From assembly GCA_010015655.1 (NCBI GenBank), contig ML976657.1, forward strand, positions 124,001 to 188,000: a stretch of DNA of 64,000 nt, in the 5' to 3' direction. Each line of letters begins with the position of its first letter. Position 1 is the stretch's first letter. Position numbers and translations under genes: made by a program. Source of the stretch: Bimuria novae-zelandiae CBS 107.79 (lineage: Eukaryota > Ascomycota > Dothideomycetes > Pleosporales > Didymosphaeriaceae). Positions 48,301-59,357 of the stretch are shown here, piece by piece. The notes below the pieces were generated by a model. That model did not search any database, was not told the DNA's origin, and saw only the letters and a program-made list of their open reading frames with translations.

Positions 48301-49467
48301 GGGAGGGTGCGTCATTGCTAACATGGATTTTGTTGGCTCCATGTCTGGGACAGTAGGCAGAGCATCCCTGTTAAGCATATCGCTGTCCAGACTCAAGCCA
48401 AGAATGCGCTTCGCCTTGTCGTCCTGACGCATTGACTGACGCGACTCAAGAGCTCTCAAAGCTCTCATCTCGTGTTCTGGAAAGTCGTCTGAATCGAGCT
48501 CCAACTCATCGAGTTCTTCTTCCTCCTCGTCGAAAACCAGTTCGTCTGCTAGACTAAGACCGTTAGCACGTCCATGGCCCTCGGAGCCGGTTCCGCTCAT
48601 GAGTGACATCCGGTAGCCTCTTCCGAAGCTCCGGAAGCTGCCATTACTCAAGTTCCTTGAGTGTCGTGCGATTCGCGTGGAAGTTCGCCTTGCAGGCGAA
48701 GACCGCACACTTCCGGCGTCGCTCTCAGGGCCTACCCCACTGTCACGCGGCAATGCTTCCCCATCACTTTCGAGGTCGTTCTCTTGTGCCTCCTCGTGAA
48801 TCGCAATCTCCTCAAACAGCATTTTCAGGCGGCTCTCAGAAACGTGTACCCGGCGTTCCAAAGCGCGCTTCTCGCCAGCCCAAGCTTCCCTTTCTTGCGC
48901 CCACATGTCGTGGACACGAATTGAATCGTCATCCTGGCTCCTCACTCTCTTTTGCACCGAATCGAGCTTCTCTTTCAAGTCCACATTTGCTTCCTTTAGC
49001 TTGTCTCTTTCGCTCGCTATCTCTTCAAGCGCGGACAAGGTCGCATTCTCTAGCTGTTGAAGCTGCCCCTTCACGGCTCGGCCCTCCCTTGTGCTCGTAG
49101 ATAGTTGATCCGTAAGTGTGTCGTTCTCGTTTCGGACCGTGTGCAGCGATGTCTCGAGGTCTTCAATCAACTTGTGTTTGGAATCTAGTTCGCGCCGTAG
49201 AGAAAGTATCTCGGAGACAAGGGATGCATGTAGAGTCGGCGTGAATCGTCTCGGATCCAGTATAGAGATGCCGTCGCCATCATTGTCGGTATTATGCGTG
49301 TCATTGGGTTCTGGCGGGAAGGGTGCCGGCGAGGCAGGGGCTTCACTGATGGGTGTACCGTAACGAGACGTTCTTCGTGAGAGGGAGTGGTACGGGGTAT
49401 CGGCTGGAGAAGGCAATGGCTGGTTGCTTATGTATGCTTCATTGTCCGAGAAATATTCGGTTGCCAT
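45385..49467 (-). CDS. Num1/ApsA-like cortical protein with coiled coil and Mcp5-type PH domain
   Basis: A large membrane-cortex anchor, 1343 aa in two exons (46290-49467 and 45385-46238). An N-terminal coiled coil (about 65-210: LRRELDSKHKLIEDLETSL, then LKEANVDLKEKLDSVQKRV) is followed by an acidic stretch and about 700 residues of Ser/Pro/Thr-rich disorder. A PH domain of the Mcp5/Num1 type follows (about 985-1125): GEWMWKYVRKRKAFG, RHKRWVWISPYERSILWSNKQP, SVLDVVDNTP, FNRSILILTPARALKFT and RERHYLWLTALSFLAHS. The tail is Ser/Pro-rich. Relatives (yeast Num1, Aspergillus ApsA) hold dynein and mitochondria at the cell cortex and position nuclei. No long internal tandem repeats are seen, unlike yeast Num1. 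Start 49467 (MATEYFSDNEAY) preferred to Met 49539. Confidence 0.85.
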
Positions 49468-52400
49468 CTTGTGGAAATGGCGGTTGTGTGAAGGCGAGGG
49501 TATCAAATCGAGAAGCAAGCCGTCAATTGCCTCAGCCACAAACCAGTGGTGCTGTCAAGAGTCTTAACGCATTCCTTCGCATACAGTCAGACATGCGTCG
49601 AGGGCTGCGCAGGAGACAACACGCTGCCCTGTAGCTCATGGGGGTACATACCGCAGTTCCTATGGACCATACTAAGAAAGATACGGGGTAGAATGCAAGC
49701 CTTGGGTGCGACCGGACTCGCGACCAGACTCGCGACCGGACTAGCAACCGTGTGCCAACGAAGACAATGACCTTTGGCGTCGATTCGTGGGAGGAGCCGA
49801 ATGAGTACCTCACAAACGGTGGGTCCGTCCAGGTCTGTCAAGGTAACACAATGTCTGAAGTCTAGGTACGTAGTGTCAGTCCACGACTCCGTTTGCGATG
49901 CTGCGCGTGCGATCTGAACGCGAGGACCGTGTGTAAACTTCTGTCTTATACAGGTATGACAAAGTTATGCAAAATGAGCCAATCGAGAGTTCTCCGGCTT
50001 ACATATTATGAAGGAAGCGATGTAGAGAGAAGAGAGCTAATCGCTATGACAGAATGCAATGGAGAGTAGAGAAGAGGAACAAAAGCTAACAGTCTGGCAT
50101 GATCCTGACAGGAAACTCCAGACTCCAGACGCGTTCACGAGGATCATGGAGAGGGGGTGCGAAAACGTTCGGGAGAAGGTGGCATCAATGTGATGATCCG
50201 CGAAGAGCGGGTTCATGCAGCCTCCGGATGCTGGTATAAAGCTAGACCGGGCTCTGTTCTGGGGAGACGGGAAGGACAAGGGGATCGCGCTCCAAAACGA
50301 ATAGGATGCGGCGAAGCAATTGACCCCATGTTCAATTTGACCAGCACACCGTGCACACGCATTTATGCATGCTGCTTGGGCTTGCGGCAGCGAGCACGGA
50401 GCGAGTGCGCTCCCCTGCATGCAACCGAGCTCAAGCCCAGGATAACGGAAACGCTAAAATGGGTAAGAAGCTCCAGAATGCACCGTTCATTGGCCCGAAT
50501 TTTAGCTCAACGAGCCCGTTTCCGTCAGCCTAGCGAATCTCCTGTCGAGCAAAATGAACAAAATGAAATGACACGGATGGGAGCGCTCGAGCTTTCGCGG
50601 CCCTGGACGCGTGGGACTGTCCTTCGGAGCAGTCTTACACTACATCCCGCAACGCGAAAATGTGATGCCGTGTGACGAGGGACACATGTCACAGTCTGAG
50701 AGATTGTCACAGCTGGATGCTGTCACTTTCCACCGATAGGCTTTCGGTCCGTCGTGAACCTGCTGTCTGCGAAATGAGATGTCTTGCAATTCACCTCTCG
50801 GTGAAATTTTGGCCTACCAGTAGCTTTAACGCCTAGGAGCACCGCACACTCGAGAGGAAGGCCTCAGTTTCAGCCTCTCGACGGAGCCACTCGCGGTTAT
50901 TTGCCTTATACCCAGCAGACAGGAGATTTGATCCGTTCGCGCACGGCGATGGCGCGCAGTGATCCTGCTTGCGCCACAATCTGAGCGTATCATTGCTCGA
51001 GTCCACCAGGCCAACCATCGGCATCGGACTCATGAGCGACAACCACGCGTCAAGATGCACTAATTGTTGCAGGCTGCGAGTCGAACGCTTCAAATGAAAC
51101 AGGTTTGCATGAATGCGTTGAGATCCTGGATCTTCGATTAATGCTATAGTGCCATCCGGGTGCATCGGGTCTGGTGGCTCAGAAACTATGCCGTTACGTT
51201 TGTGCACTTTGATCAATATGCGTCTGTTCGGCGAAGATGCCCTGTGATCGACAGGAAACATGACAATTTCGGGCGGATCCGACGCCGGCATCTGTAGGAT
51301 TTCGTCTGCTCGGCAATTCGCTCATCGAGAAGAAACTTTCAAGAACAGTGAGATTTTATCTTACGATGCTGCAGACGGGCGGAACTGAGTGGTACCAGGT
51401 CGTGCTCCAGTGTGGTGGTACATATGCAGAAGGGAAATGGGAGCCAACGCGAGGTGGCCTCACCACGGCTCGTACCTGCTGCGAAGTCGTACCTTTTCAT
51501 ACAGTGGAGTCCGCTGCGGTCTCGCCACAAAGGCAACAAACCATCAGGAGCCGGAAGTCATTGCGCTGCTAATTGCTTTTCCTTGTTTGGCCCTCACTTC
51601 TGCCGTCTGGGGCACATGAAAATTACGTGCAGACCCTTGTAAGTTGGCCGCGGTACATGGCTGCAGACAAAGCCTAGATTCCACCTGCCCTGTTCGGCCG
51701 CACGACAACACTTGCTCGCTCAACAAATAGAGTACATTTCGGCAACGCGTCTGACAGCTGTTCCCGGAGTACCTACTGTAGGTTCTCGTGTTACGCATCT
51801 GCACGACGAATGTATATGATCGACACTACGTAGTAACCCTGCATGCATACCATAGGTATCATACTATGTCAGCAGTCGCGCTTGCTCTTACATAACGATG
51901 ATCCTACGAAGCATCGAGAGAGATTCGTTCAAGCTCATGTTAAATCCAAACCACCCTACATTTTATCACAGCAATGCGGAGTGCCAATTTCACTAGTTAT
52001 AACTTATCATTGCACCGTTCAACCGACTGCAGCGCTGCCCTTCATTGTAGCTACCTGACCCACCATTTTTGTTGCTGAAATGTCCTGTCAAGATTTGCAC
52101 TTGTCAGCATGGTCTGTATATATTGTTGATGTCGACAGAGAAGGTCATTAGAGTATACTCGAGTAGCTCATTTGACTCCGTTCACACCATCACACACTAG
52201 ATTGAATCGGGACTCTACATACCTACTATGGTAGGTACCATACACGGGTAGGGATAAACCTCGGCATACTTAGGAAAGTTAATATCAGGCTGGTTTTGGG
52301 CGGCCTTCGCAGTCACGAAGTCACCATCGGTCAGTACGTTCCGTGATCTCGGATTGGGACTTGATTGTTTTGCAGTAACTAGCATTGCCCCTGCGTCACG

Positions 52401-52811
52401 TGGGTCTCGCATTGGGCCTTGTAGCTTAACATACATGCTATACCACCCCCTTGCGTTCAGATAGGGGTTGCAAGCGCAACAGACGCGTTCGCCCGCCCTT
52501 AGTCTTATAATGCTATTCAGTGGCTGCAAAGATGTCATCGGCCTAAGGCCGGACCCGTGGACCAGTTGACCCGCTTGAACCACGTGATCCCTATCGATAA
52601 GCGAACAAAGTCTCAAAAAAGTCAACCGCAATGCGGGGCGACCACGAGACAGTGACGAACACACCACACAAGAACCACACTTTATTGCTCTCGGAAGAAT
52701 TAACTATTGTGAAAAGACTCCTGCTGTTTCTAAAATTCAAGTTTTGGCCTAAAGCTCAGCCTCGAAATCCATTAGGAACTGCACGGCGTAGCTCATAAAA
52801 TCCAAACCAGC
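49468..52811. other. Long gene-poor region (3.3 kb)
   Basis: Between two divergent genes. No recognisable protein, RNA or transposon. A minus-strand frame at 50833-51291 (152 codons, MPASDPPEIVMFPVDHRAS) is the best open frame, but it shows no family features and could be an exon of an unknown gene or chance. Another minus-strand frame at 52215-52667 is Arg/Cys-rich and judged spurious. A short 12-bp tandem repeat occurs at 49708-49750. Confidence 0.4.
49708..49750. repeat. 12-bp tandem repeat, about 3.5 copies
   Basis: Units of GCGACCGGACTC with one or two changes start at 49708, 49720, 49732 and, partially, 49744. Non-coding. Confidence 0.8.
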
Positions 52812-53993
52812 ATGGCGCAACATCCTTCTAAAAATGGTCCGGCGGTACCTTCCGCAGACATGCCGCCTGCAATGGCAGAAATAAAGTCCCAGAGTGTGGA
52901 TGATGTGATGAAAGAAATGAACCGCATGCCTCTCTTCATGACTACACTTGACGAGACCGACGGCGAGGGGGGCGATAACGATGCACTGGAAGCGCTCAAA
53001 GCTCTCGCATACGAAGGTACAAGGGCAGAAATTGCAGAAAACTTTCGTCAACAGGGCAACGAATGTGCAAGAGCGAAGCAGTGGACGGATGCAAAAGAGT
53101 TCTATGACAAGGGGATAGCGGCACTGAAAGCGCCGAAGCAGGAGCCAGCTCCGGAAGAAGGGCCAGAGGTCATCGACACGACGGATATAAAGCTCAATCA
53201 AGAACAGGAGGCGAAGAAAGAGAGAGATATTGCAGAGGCGTGTCATATCAACAGGGCACTATGCAATTTGGAGAAGAAGAACTACCGCTCGTGCATACAG
53301 GACTGTGCAGCCACCATCCGTCTCAACTCGTCCAACATCAAAGCCTACTATCGTTCCGGCCTCGCATGTCTATCCCTCGATAAGATACCAGAAGCCACGG
53401 ACGCGTGTGAACTCGGCCTTGAGCTTGAACCCTCTAACGCTTCGTTAAAAACGTTACAGACTAAGATTGCAGCTCGCATGACACATCTAAAATCGGTCGA
53501 AAAGTCACGGAAAGAGCGCGAAGCCAAAGCCGCCTCCGAGCGTGCCACACTCGCACTCGCACTCAAGAGTCGCGGTATCAAGTCTAGAAGCACAAACCAA
53601 GCGCCAGATCTGGAAGATGCGGTCGTGAAACTCGACAATGTGCTGGACCCTAGCTCGACGCTGAGTTTCCCCGTACTTTTGTTATATCCCACACACTCCC
53701 AATCCGACTTCATCAAAGCATTTGGTGAATCCGAGACGCTGAGCCAGCACCTTGAATATATCTTTCCGCTGCCCTGGGACGAGAGGCAGGAGTTTACATT
53801 GAAAGATGTGGAAGCATACATGGAGACTATTGCGGGTGGGCTGATCAAGATGGGCAAGAAGATGACGCTGAATAAGGTTCTAGGAAGTGGCAAGTGCGAG
53901 GTTGTGGACGGACTTGTGCGCATCAATGTATTACCCCAGGGGAAAGCGGCAGGGTGGATAGAGGAGTTCAAGAAGAGGAGAGGCTCTAACTGA
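52812..53993 (+). CDS. cns1: Hsp70/Hsp90 co-chaperone CNS1 (TTC4 family)
   Basis: A TPR co-chaperone, 393 aa, intronless. N-terminal segment with SVDDVMKEMNRMPLFMTTLDE, a family hallmark. Three TPR units follow (about 75-235): ENFRQQGNECARAKQWTDAKEFYDKGI, CHINRALCNLEKKNYRSCIQDCA, and IKAYYRSGLACLSLDKIPEATDACELGLEL. A coiled linker (KSVEKSRKEREAK) leads to a C-terminal wheel domain (about 280-390: SFPVLLLYPTHSQSDFIKAFGE, IFPLPWDE, RINVLPQGKAAGWIEEFKKRRG). It binds the EEVD tails of Hsp70 and Hsp90, and the yeast protein is essential and needed for eEF2 folding (known). Short acidic insert between TPR 1 and 2. Confidence 0.93.
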   Translation: MAQHPSKNGPAVPSADMPPAMAEIKSQSVDDVMKEMNRMPLFMTTLDETDGEGGDNDALEALKALAYEGTRAEIAENFRQQGNECARAKQWTDAKEFYDKGIAALKAPKQEPAPEEGPEVIDTTDIKLNQEQEAKKERDIAEACHINRALCNLEKKNYRSCIQDCAATIRLNSSNIKAYYRSGLACLSLDKIPEATDACELGLELEPSNASLKTLQTKIAARMTHLKSVEKSRKEREAKAASERATLALALKSRGIKSRSTNQAPDLEDAVVKLDNVLDPSSTLSFPVLLLYPTHSQSDFIKAFGESETLSQHLEYIFPLPWDERQEFTLKDVEAYMETIAGGLIKMGKKMTLNKVLGSGKCEVVDGLVRINVLPQGKAAGWIEEFKKRRGSN

Positions 53994-54403
53994 ACATGTT
54001 GCGGTCAACGGAATGGTCTGTCTGAAGTCATCTGCCAATGTCCCTACGTTCGTGCTAGACATATGCCTTTGATCGTTCGGTCGCTCTAAGAACATCATGG
54101 GTGGTGATGACTAGATGATTCATGCACTGATAGGCATTTCATATTTGCGAAAGAGCTGCTGGGGTGACTCGCAAGTCCTGAGCACGATCTTCACGGTGAT
54201 TTTCGACTCACTCTTACCTTCACCTGCGTCAGTTTTAGCCTGGAGCAAACAAATCCGTTTGCACTTGTGGCTAGCTAGAGGCACTCGAGAGTCTCAACTC
54301 TCCTGTTACCACACCAATCGACCGTCTGTCAGTACTCCGTCTACTTTCTTGCCACATCAGCAGCGCCGCCATAGACATCTTCGAGCACGACTTAACACCG
54401 AAC
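53994..54403. other. Spacer before the methyltransferase relic
   Basis: About 0.4 kb. Its last 50 bp read in frame with the downstream relic (SSAAIDIFEHDLTPN before the first Met), so the ancestral gene very likely began further upstream. Confidence 0.4.
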
Positions 54404-55995
54404 ATGATCGCGGCGCTAGACTTGCCCTCCGAAGAAAATGCCGAATACTTGGACACGGCAGCTATACACGCCGGCGAGACATTGAGAGAAGGTGACGGGG
54501 TAGAGCTAATTGATGGGCGCTTCCTGAGGATCCTCTTTATCAGCAAGGATGATGCGGGAACGGTCACGCTACACGGTATACCCATTCGTCGCAATGCCAA
54601 TGTCGACCAGCGATTTTCTGTGAGACTGGGACACTATCTCAAAAGCTGGCTGCCCCACCAGCCTGGTGAAGTCTGTGCAGTCTTAAGAACGACCACTGAC
54701 GCCGATGCTATCGACGCTTTTATGACAAGAGAGCTGCTGGAGAATGTTGTGCGGAAAAAGAAGATCTCTTTCACAAACACCGCGTTTCCCTGCCATTCAG
54801 AACCAGGCACGCTCGTGTGTCGCTGGAAGTATATTGAGAAGGGAGATTTGAGGACTAAAAAGGTCACTCAATTCCAGTTCCGCCGAATAACCCAGACGGA
54901 AAGCGATGTCGACTCTGGCGTCTCCCCGTTCTGGTTGATGGCTAGAATTCTACCAAGCGAAACCAATGCCCTGTACCTAGTGACGGACCGCGTGTACACG
55001 TACGGAGATATATGTGCTGGTGGTGGTGGCACCGCTCGAGCCGCCGTCCTCGCCGGCCTGAAGCCTCTGTTCCTTCTTGATAACGACGCGAACGCCTGCG
55101 CAACTCTCTCAATTAACTTCGGCCCCGAAGTAGTTCTGGAAGTCGATGTCGGTGACCTGGCGCAGCAGCCTGGGGGCAGTCTCACCGTGCACGTACTCCA
55201 CATCTCCTTCGTTTGCAAGCCGCACTCTGGATTCAACCGGGAACGAACCCCGAACGGGATGCCATGTTTATTGCGCTTGGGTACAGTCTTGCAGATATAC
55301 TAAAAGTCTGCAAACCGAGAATTATCACAATGGTAAGTGTAAGCGGCAGTCAAATCGCACCTAGGCATGTCCCTCTTCTTGTGACTTGTGCACTGACTTT
55401 CAATTAGGAGCAAGTGCCTGGCATTATGAACCGCTCTGATGATGGATAACATTTTCGCTCATATATCTAAGTGTTGACGGAGGCAGAATATAAGTGCCGG
55501 TGGCGCGTGGTGGATTTCTCATGCTATCAATGTCCGCAGGCGAGAAAGCGTCTCATCGTCATTGCAAGTTGTCCCGGCCAGGCGCTACCCTCCTGTCCCC
55601 GTCCAACAAACTGCAACGGTCCGGGTCTCCTTGATCCTGTTACCCTCGAGGACGCCCTGTTGCTGGTTCCAGGCCCCGAGCTTTTGCCACCGCACATGCA
55701 GTAACACACCAAGAAGCCGAATGTCTCGCATCCAGATCCGGAGAAGCCTCTTCCGGCATGCATAACGTGCAGTGGAGGCGAGACAGACGTCCATCCGTTC
55801 GAAGACCGATCATTCAACATTGCTAAGCTGGCCGCTTTGAACGGATTCCCAGCCTGGCACAAATTCCCCGATCGCCTTGGACTCACCGCGCTCTCGTTCC
55901 AGCATTTCTTCCGGGAGGTTGTGCTGGCCCTGAGACGAACCGATGAGGATATGGAAGAGTACAAGCAGAAACTAGGATATGACTTGATTGACTAG
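54404..55995 (+). pseudogene. Decayed RID/DmtA-family DNA cytosine-5 methyltransferase
   Basis: Homologous to the fungal RID/Masc1/DmtA family linked to RIP and MIP. An intact 5' frame (54404-about 55240) carries a BAH-like region (EGDGVELIDGRFLRILFIS) and methyltransferase motif I (YGDICAGGGGTARAAVLAGL). It continues with LLDNDANACATLSINFG and a motif-IV-like HISFVCKPHS, where the usual PCQ is VCK. At about 55240 the frame shifts and continues as GTNPERDAMFIALGYSLADILKVC, then KPRIITM across an intron (55333-55407) to EQVPGIMNRSDDG. In-frame TAA codons follow at 55447, 55468 and 55702. Between them homology persists: HFRSYI, EYKCRWRVVDFSCYQCPQARKRLIVIASCPG, KKPN and GGETDVHPFEDRSFNIAKLAALNGFP. 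All three stops would be CAA with one C-to-T change. No functional product is expected. This is not restored here; another copy may exist elsewhere in the genome. Confidence 0.75.
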
Positions 55996-57265
55996 GGAGG
56001 CGATACGTGGCTTTGGGAGTATACAACAGCAGGGTTAAAGATGAGAAGGACACCTGAGTAGGGATTTCGTCGAGATTGATCGGCAAGCCTGTACGCAGCG
56101 CGTACTCGCAGTAGCTAGCCCACCCTCCGTAGTCTTCAAACAAAAGAAATTATTTTCTTTTACCCAGCCATATCTAATCGCCAATCTCCAACCACCATAT
56201 CTCACCTGCTCCGTATCCGACCCACGCGTATAACCGACGTCCAAGAAACCTTTCATGCAACTATATTCACACTGCAGCCAGCCTATACCCGCACACTCAC
56301 CCACACCTCGCCTTGTTGCGTCTTGATACCCCTCCAACTGCACTCCACCCACGCCCAACCAAAACAGCCACGGCTAAAAAGTGTATTCGGCCCAACACCC
56401 CGGTTCTGGGAACGGACGCGTATCCTCCGTCCACGCCATCCGGCGCATCCGTCTCATATCTCAGCGGCCGCGACAACGCCGTCCAAGCCTGTAGTAAAAA
56501 CAAATGGGGCGCCGTTGCGGATAGATCGCCTTGGGCAGGATCCATCGTGGGTGAGCGCTAATGCAAGGTACAGCACGACATGCGCATGTATCTATTTACC
56601 CGCCATCACTGCAGGTAAACCCGGAGTCTCTGCACAATATCACTTATCAAGATAGCCAACCAGATCCTCACGCAGCCGCAGGGAAACGCGTCCAGTAACC
56701 ACGAACCACGCGGGCGGATGTGACTGGTGGGGCGGTGAGAAGCAACCAAGCTACACGTATGGACCGCAATCTATTAAATTTTTGAGATTATACTACCTAC
56801 ACATCGCATGCATACCCGTCAAACGAAATTAAAATAGTGCAGGAAGAACAGGAGAGGCTTGGGAGGCGTAAAGTGGAGGGTGGTGGTGACGGTCGTGAGG
56901 GAGGTTTTTGCTCCGCCTGACAACGCCCCCGAAATTAAAACAGATACAGGGTAAGGAACAAAAAACAGTGAATTACGAACATGGTTCGTGGAGGGGTATC
57001 TCATCTTCATAAGAAACCGATCGACCGATTCTATCATGGACTGCAATCCCGTGACTTCTTGTGTCACCGTTCCCAGCCAACAAAGGAAATAAATCATAAA
57101 CAGTTGCTGTATGTCGAAAAGGATAGAATTGTCGCAAGCATCGAATGTTTGAAGAGCTGGAAGTTCGGGGCCGCGGGTTCTCTCGGCCTTTGTGTGGCTG
57201 TCAACGCATGACGCAGTCGGTAGGCTCGCAGCAACGGCACCCCGGGCCGGCCGACGATGAGTGAC
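55996..57265. other. Intergenic, nothing recognised
   Basis: About 1.27 kb between the methyltransferase relic and the F-box-like gene. Short frames on both strands (for example 56035-56358 minus and 56313-56655 plus) have no family features. Confidence 0.4.
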
Positions 57266-58441
57266 TCACTTCTCGGGGTGGTAAAGCTTCTTCTTTCGGA
57301 TCATGGTCTCCTTCATTTCTTTCCAGAGATAGGCCTCAATCTTTTGGTGGTACCAGCCATTGCATGTGGATACGACTTCATCCGCCTTGATCTGCGATAA
57401 GTAATCCACAAATTTGGCATCAGAGCGAGCCAAAGTCCGGCGACCGAGGAAGACGACATTGAGCTTTCGCAATTTCGTCTGCCGGAGCGTCCGGATCACA
57501 TCGAGGAGATGCTCATCCCTGATATACCGGCGTTGTTCGTGATCAAGTCCTGGCGTAACACTAGGCATAGCGTCTTGCAAGACCAAGGTGACGTCTCGTA
57601 GGTAGACCAGGTTTTCCGGACCCATCATCTTGAGAAACTGGCGGATGTCCTTGTAGCCAATTTCCTTGGGGACTGCATCCCAGAAAGGGCCTCTCGTCTT
57701 GTTGTTGCGGTCGAACTTGAACTTGTTCTCGCCATAGAGAATGCTACAGCCTTCGCTGTGCACGACCTTGCAGGTGCTCAAGAACTGGCTGGATCGCTTC
57801 AGCCGGTTTGCTTCTTCTGCGTTTGCTGGGAACTCTAGAAGCTTGTCCGTGACGAAGAGGTGTCGATACACTTTGTTTCGCAGCTCAGCAGGTAGGTCAG
57901 TGAAGCCAATGGGCTTCTTTCGACCATTTGCGCTTTGCAGCTCCGACACGCCACTGGTCTTCTTCGTTGCTGGAGTTGGTCGCATATTGTATGTCTTGTC
58001 GAGGCCTAACATACTTGTGTCAAGGGTCACTTGCAACGGGCCGTGGAACCCAAGGGGAATATTGAACTGGAGGAGAACGGGCGGCAATCTGGACTTCTTC
58101 TGGAAGGGACCTTCGGCATCGGAAAGCTCGTCGGGGTCTTCGTTGCGAATCACGTCCCCAAGAGGTGGCGGCTCAGGCGACGGTGATCGCTTCCGCTTCC
58201 GCTTCTTTTGCTGGGGCTTGATGTGTCCGTCATCGTCCTCAGACGGAGTGTCGATGGCCTCTTCGTACTCGTCTTCGATGATTTTGCTGTCAACAAAGCC
58301 TGCCTTCGCCTTCACTTTTCCGGCGCTTTTGCGTATGGGTCGGCCCGTCTTCTTGGAATACTGTGTCTTGAAGGATGAGCTTCCAAGCTCCGGGCTGCTG
58401 CCGCGGTCGCTAGCTAAGCTCAGAGAGGCGTACGAGGCCAT
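57266..58441 (-). CDS. F-box-like fungal protein, 391 aa
   Basis: Single-exon gene. Residues 1-115 are charged, with basic nuclear-localisation-like stretches (KKTGRPIRKSAGKVKAK, QQKKRKRKRSPSPEP) and acidic patches (EDEYEEAIDTPSEDDDG). At about 175-200, IGFTDLPAELRNKVYRHLFV matches the short F-box-like motif seen in many fungal proteins. It is followed by LSTCKVVHSEGCSILYGENKFKF, the typical continuation of this group. The C-terminal 150 residues are predicted globular with no known domain. Function unknown; F-box-like proteins may recruit targets to SCF ubiquitin ligases, which is not shown here. Confidence 0.8.
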   Translation of the reverse strand: MASYASLSLASDRGSSPELGSSSFKTQYSKKTGRPIRKSAGKVKAKAGFVDSKIIEDEYEEAIDTPSEDDDGHIKPQQKKRKRKRSPSPEPPPLGDVIRNEDPDELSDAEGPFQKKSRLPPVLLQFNIPLGFHGPLQVTLDTSMLGLDKTYNMRPTPATKKTSGVSELQSANGRKKPIGFTDLPAELRNKVYRHLFVTDKLLEFPANAEEANRLKRSSQFLSTCKVVHSEGCSILYGENKFKFDRNNKTRGPFWDAVPKEIGYKDIRQFLKMMGPENLVYLRDVTLVLQDAMPSVTPGLDHEQRRYIRDEHLLDVIRTLRQTKLRKLNVVFLGRRTLARSDAKFVDYLSQIKADEVVSTCNGWYHQKIEAYLWKEMKETMIRKKKLYHPEK

Positions 58442-59357
58442 TCCGATACCGCTGCGTGTTTGTCTGCTGCAAAGTAGGGTAGAGTGGAGGTGCAGCTGGA
58501 GGTGTTGAGGTAGAGTCGTAGAGCGGGCAGGAGGGGCACGCTTCCGATTGCAGGTAGCCCGAGGCTAGGAAGGCGCAAATAGAGCCTTCAGGCAGGCGCG
58601 TTGTTGGCAATCGCGTCCGTCCGTCGCGTGAGGTCGGGCTTGGCGTAGGTGTAAACGGACATCACAGTGAAAGACAAAGACCAGCCGAGGCTGCAAGGCA
58701 GAGGGGGTGGTGGATACGAATTGATGTATGCTCAAGTACATACTGGAAGCGCCGTGAATAGGAGGGCACGAGAGACATGCGCAAACAAGACAGTGTCCAA
58801 GCAGAGACACGTCCCGCTGTGAGCTGACTTCGTATACCAAATTGAGTTTTCGTTGTGCGGATGTTGCCTATCGCACGACCACGAACGTACTCTTCCTGGA
58901 GCAGCCATTCAGACAAAACTAATACCAATCATAAAGGACCTTGTCTCCTCGAGGTGGTGGAGCCCGGAGCATGTCAGCAGCACCCGCATCAGCCGGCTTG
59001 CGCCGTTTGAGCGAGGATGGAGCTGTCTCGAAGGCGTTGAATCATCTTGGTTTTAGTTCATGGAGAGCGGAGAGGGCAGGGGCACGGGCAATGTTAAAAG
59101 TGCGCACCGGAGCGAGTCGGGCCGACGGGGACTGGGTTTCGGTTTGCGGTAAGAAAAGACGCATGAGGCTGGAAGCGGAGGGAGTGCCACGCTAGCTGGT
59201 CAGCATCGGCTACCGAATAGGATCGATTCACCATCGCGCCACGGCTGCACTGCAGGATACTGACAGGACGGGATTGTCTAGCGAGCGGGCTCGGGGCTTT
59301 ATCAATTGACTGCAAAACTGGTCGCTCCTTCCCACACACCCGCATAGGTACTGTACA
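58442..59357. promoter_or_regulatory. Divergent promoter region, F-box-like/SHMT
   Basis: About 0.9 kb separating divergent start codons. No gene or clear motif seen beyond short random frames. Confidence 0.35.

Noticed and set aside
50833..51291. Minus-strand frame of 152 codons as a gene
   Set aside because: No recognisable family, no supporting splice context; kept only as a note in the gene-poor region.
52220..52245. Imperfect palindrome TACCTACTATGGTAGGTA as an operator
   Set aside because: TACCTA/TAGGTA-type sequences recur in the spacers here, and there is no gene context to support a regulatory role.
52480..52560. Possible tRNA near a GCGTTCGCCCGCC segment
   Set aside because: I could not build a cloverleaf with A and B boxes; no tRNA is claimed anywhere in the window.
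52215..52667. Minus-strand frame of 150 codons upstream of CNS1
   Set aside because: Unusual composition and no domain; probably promoter sequence.
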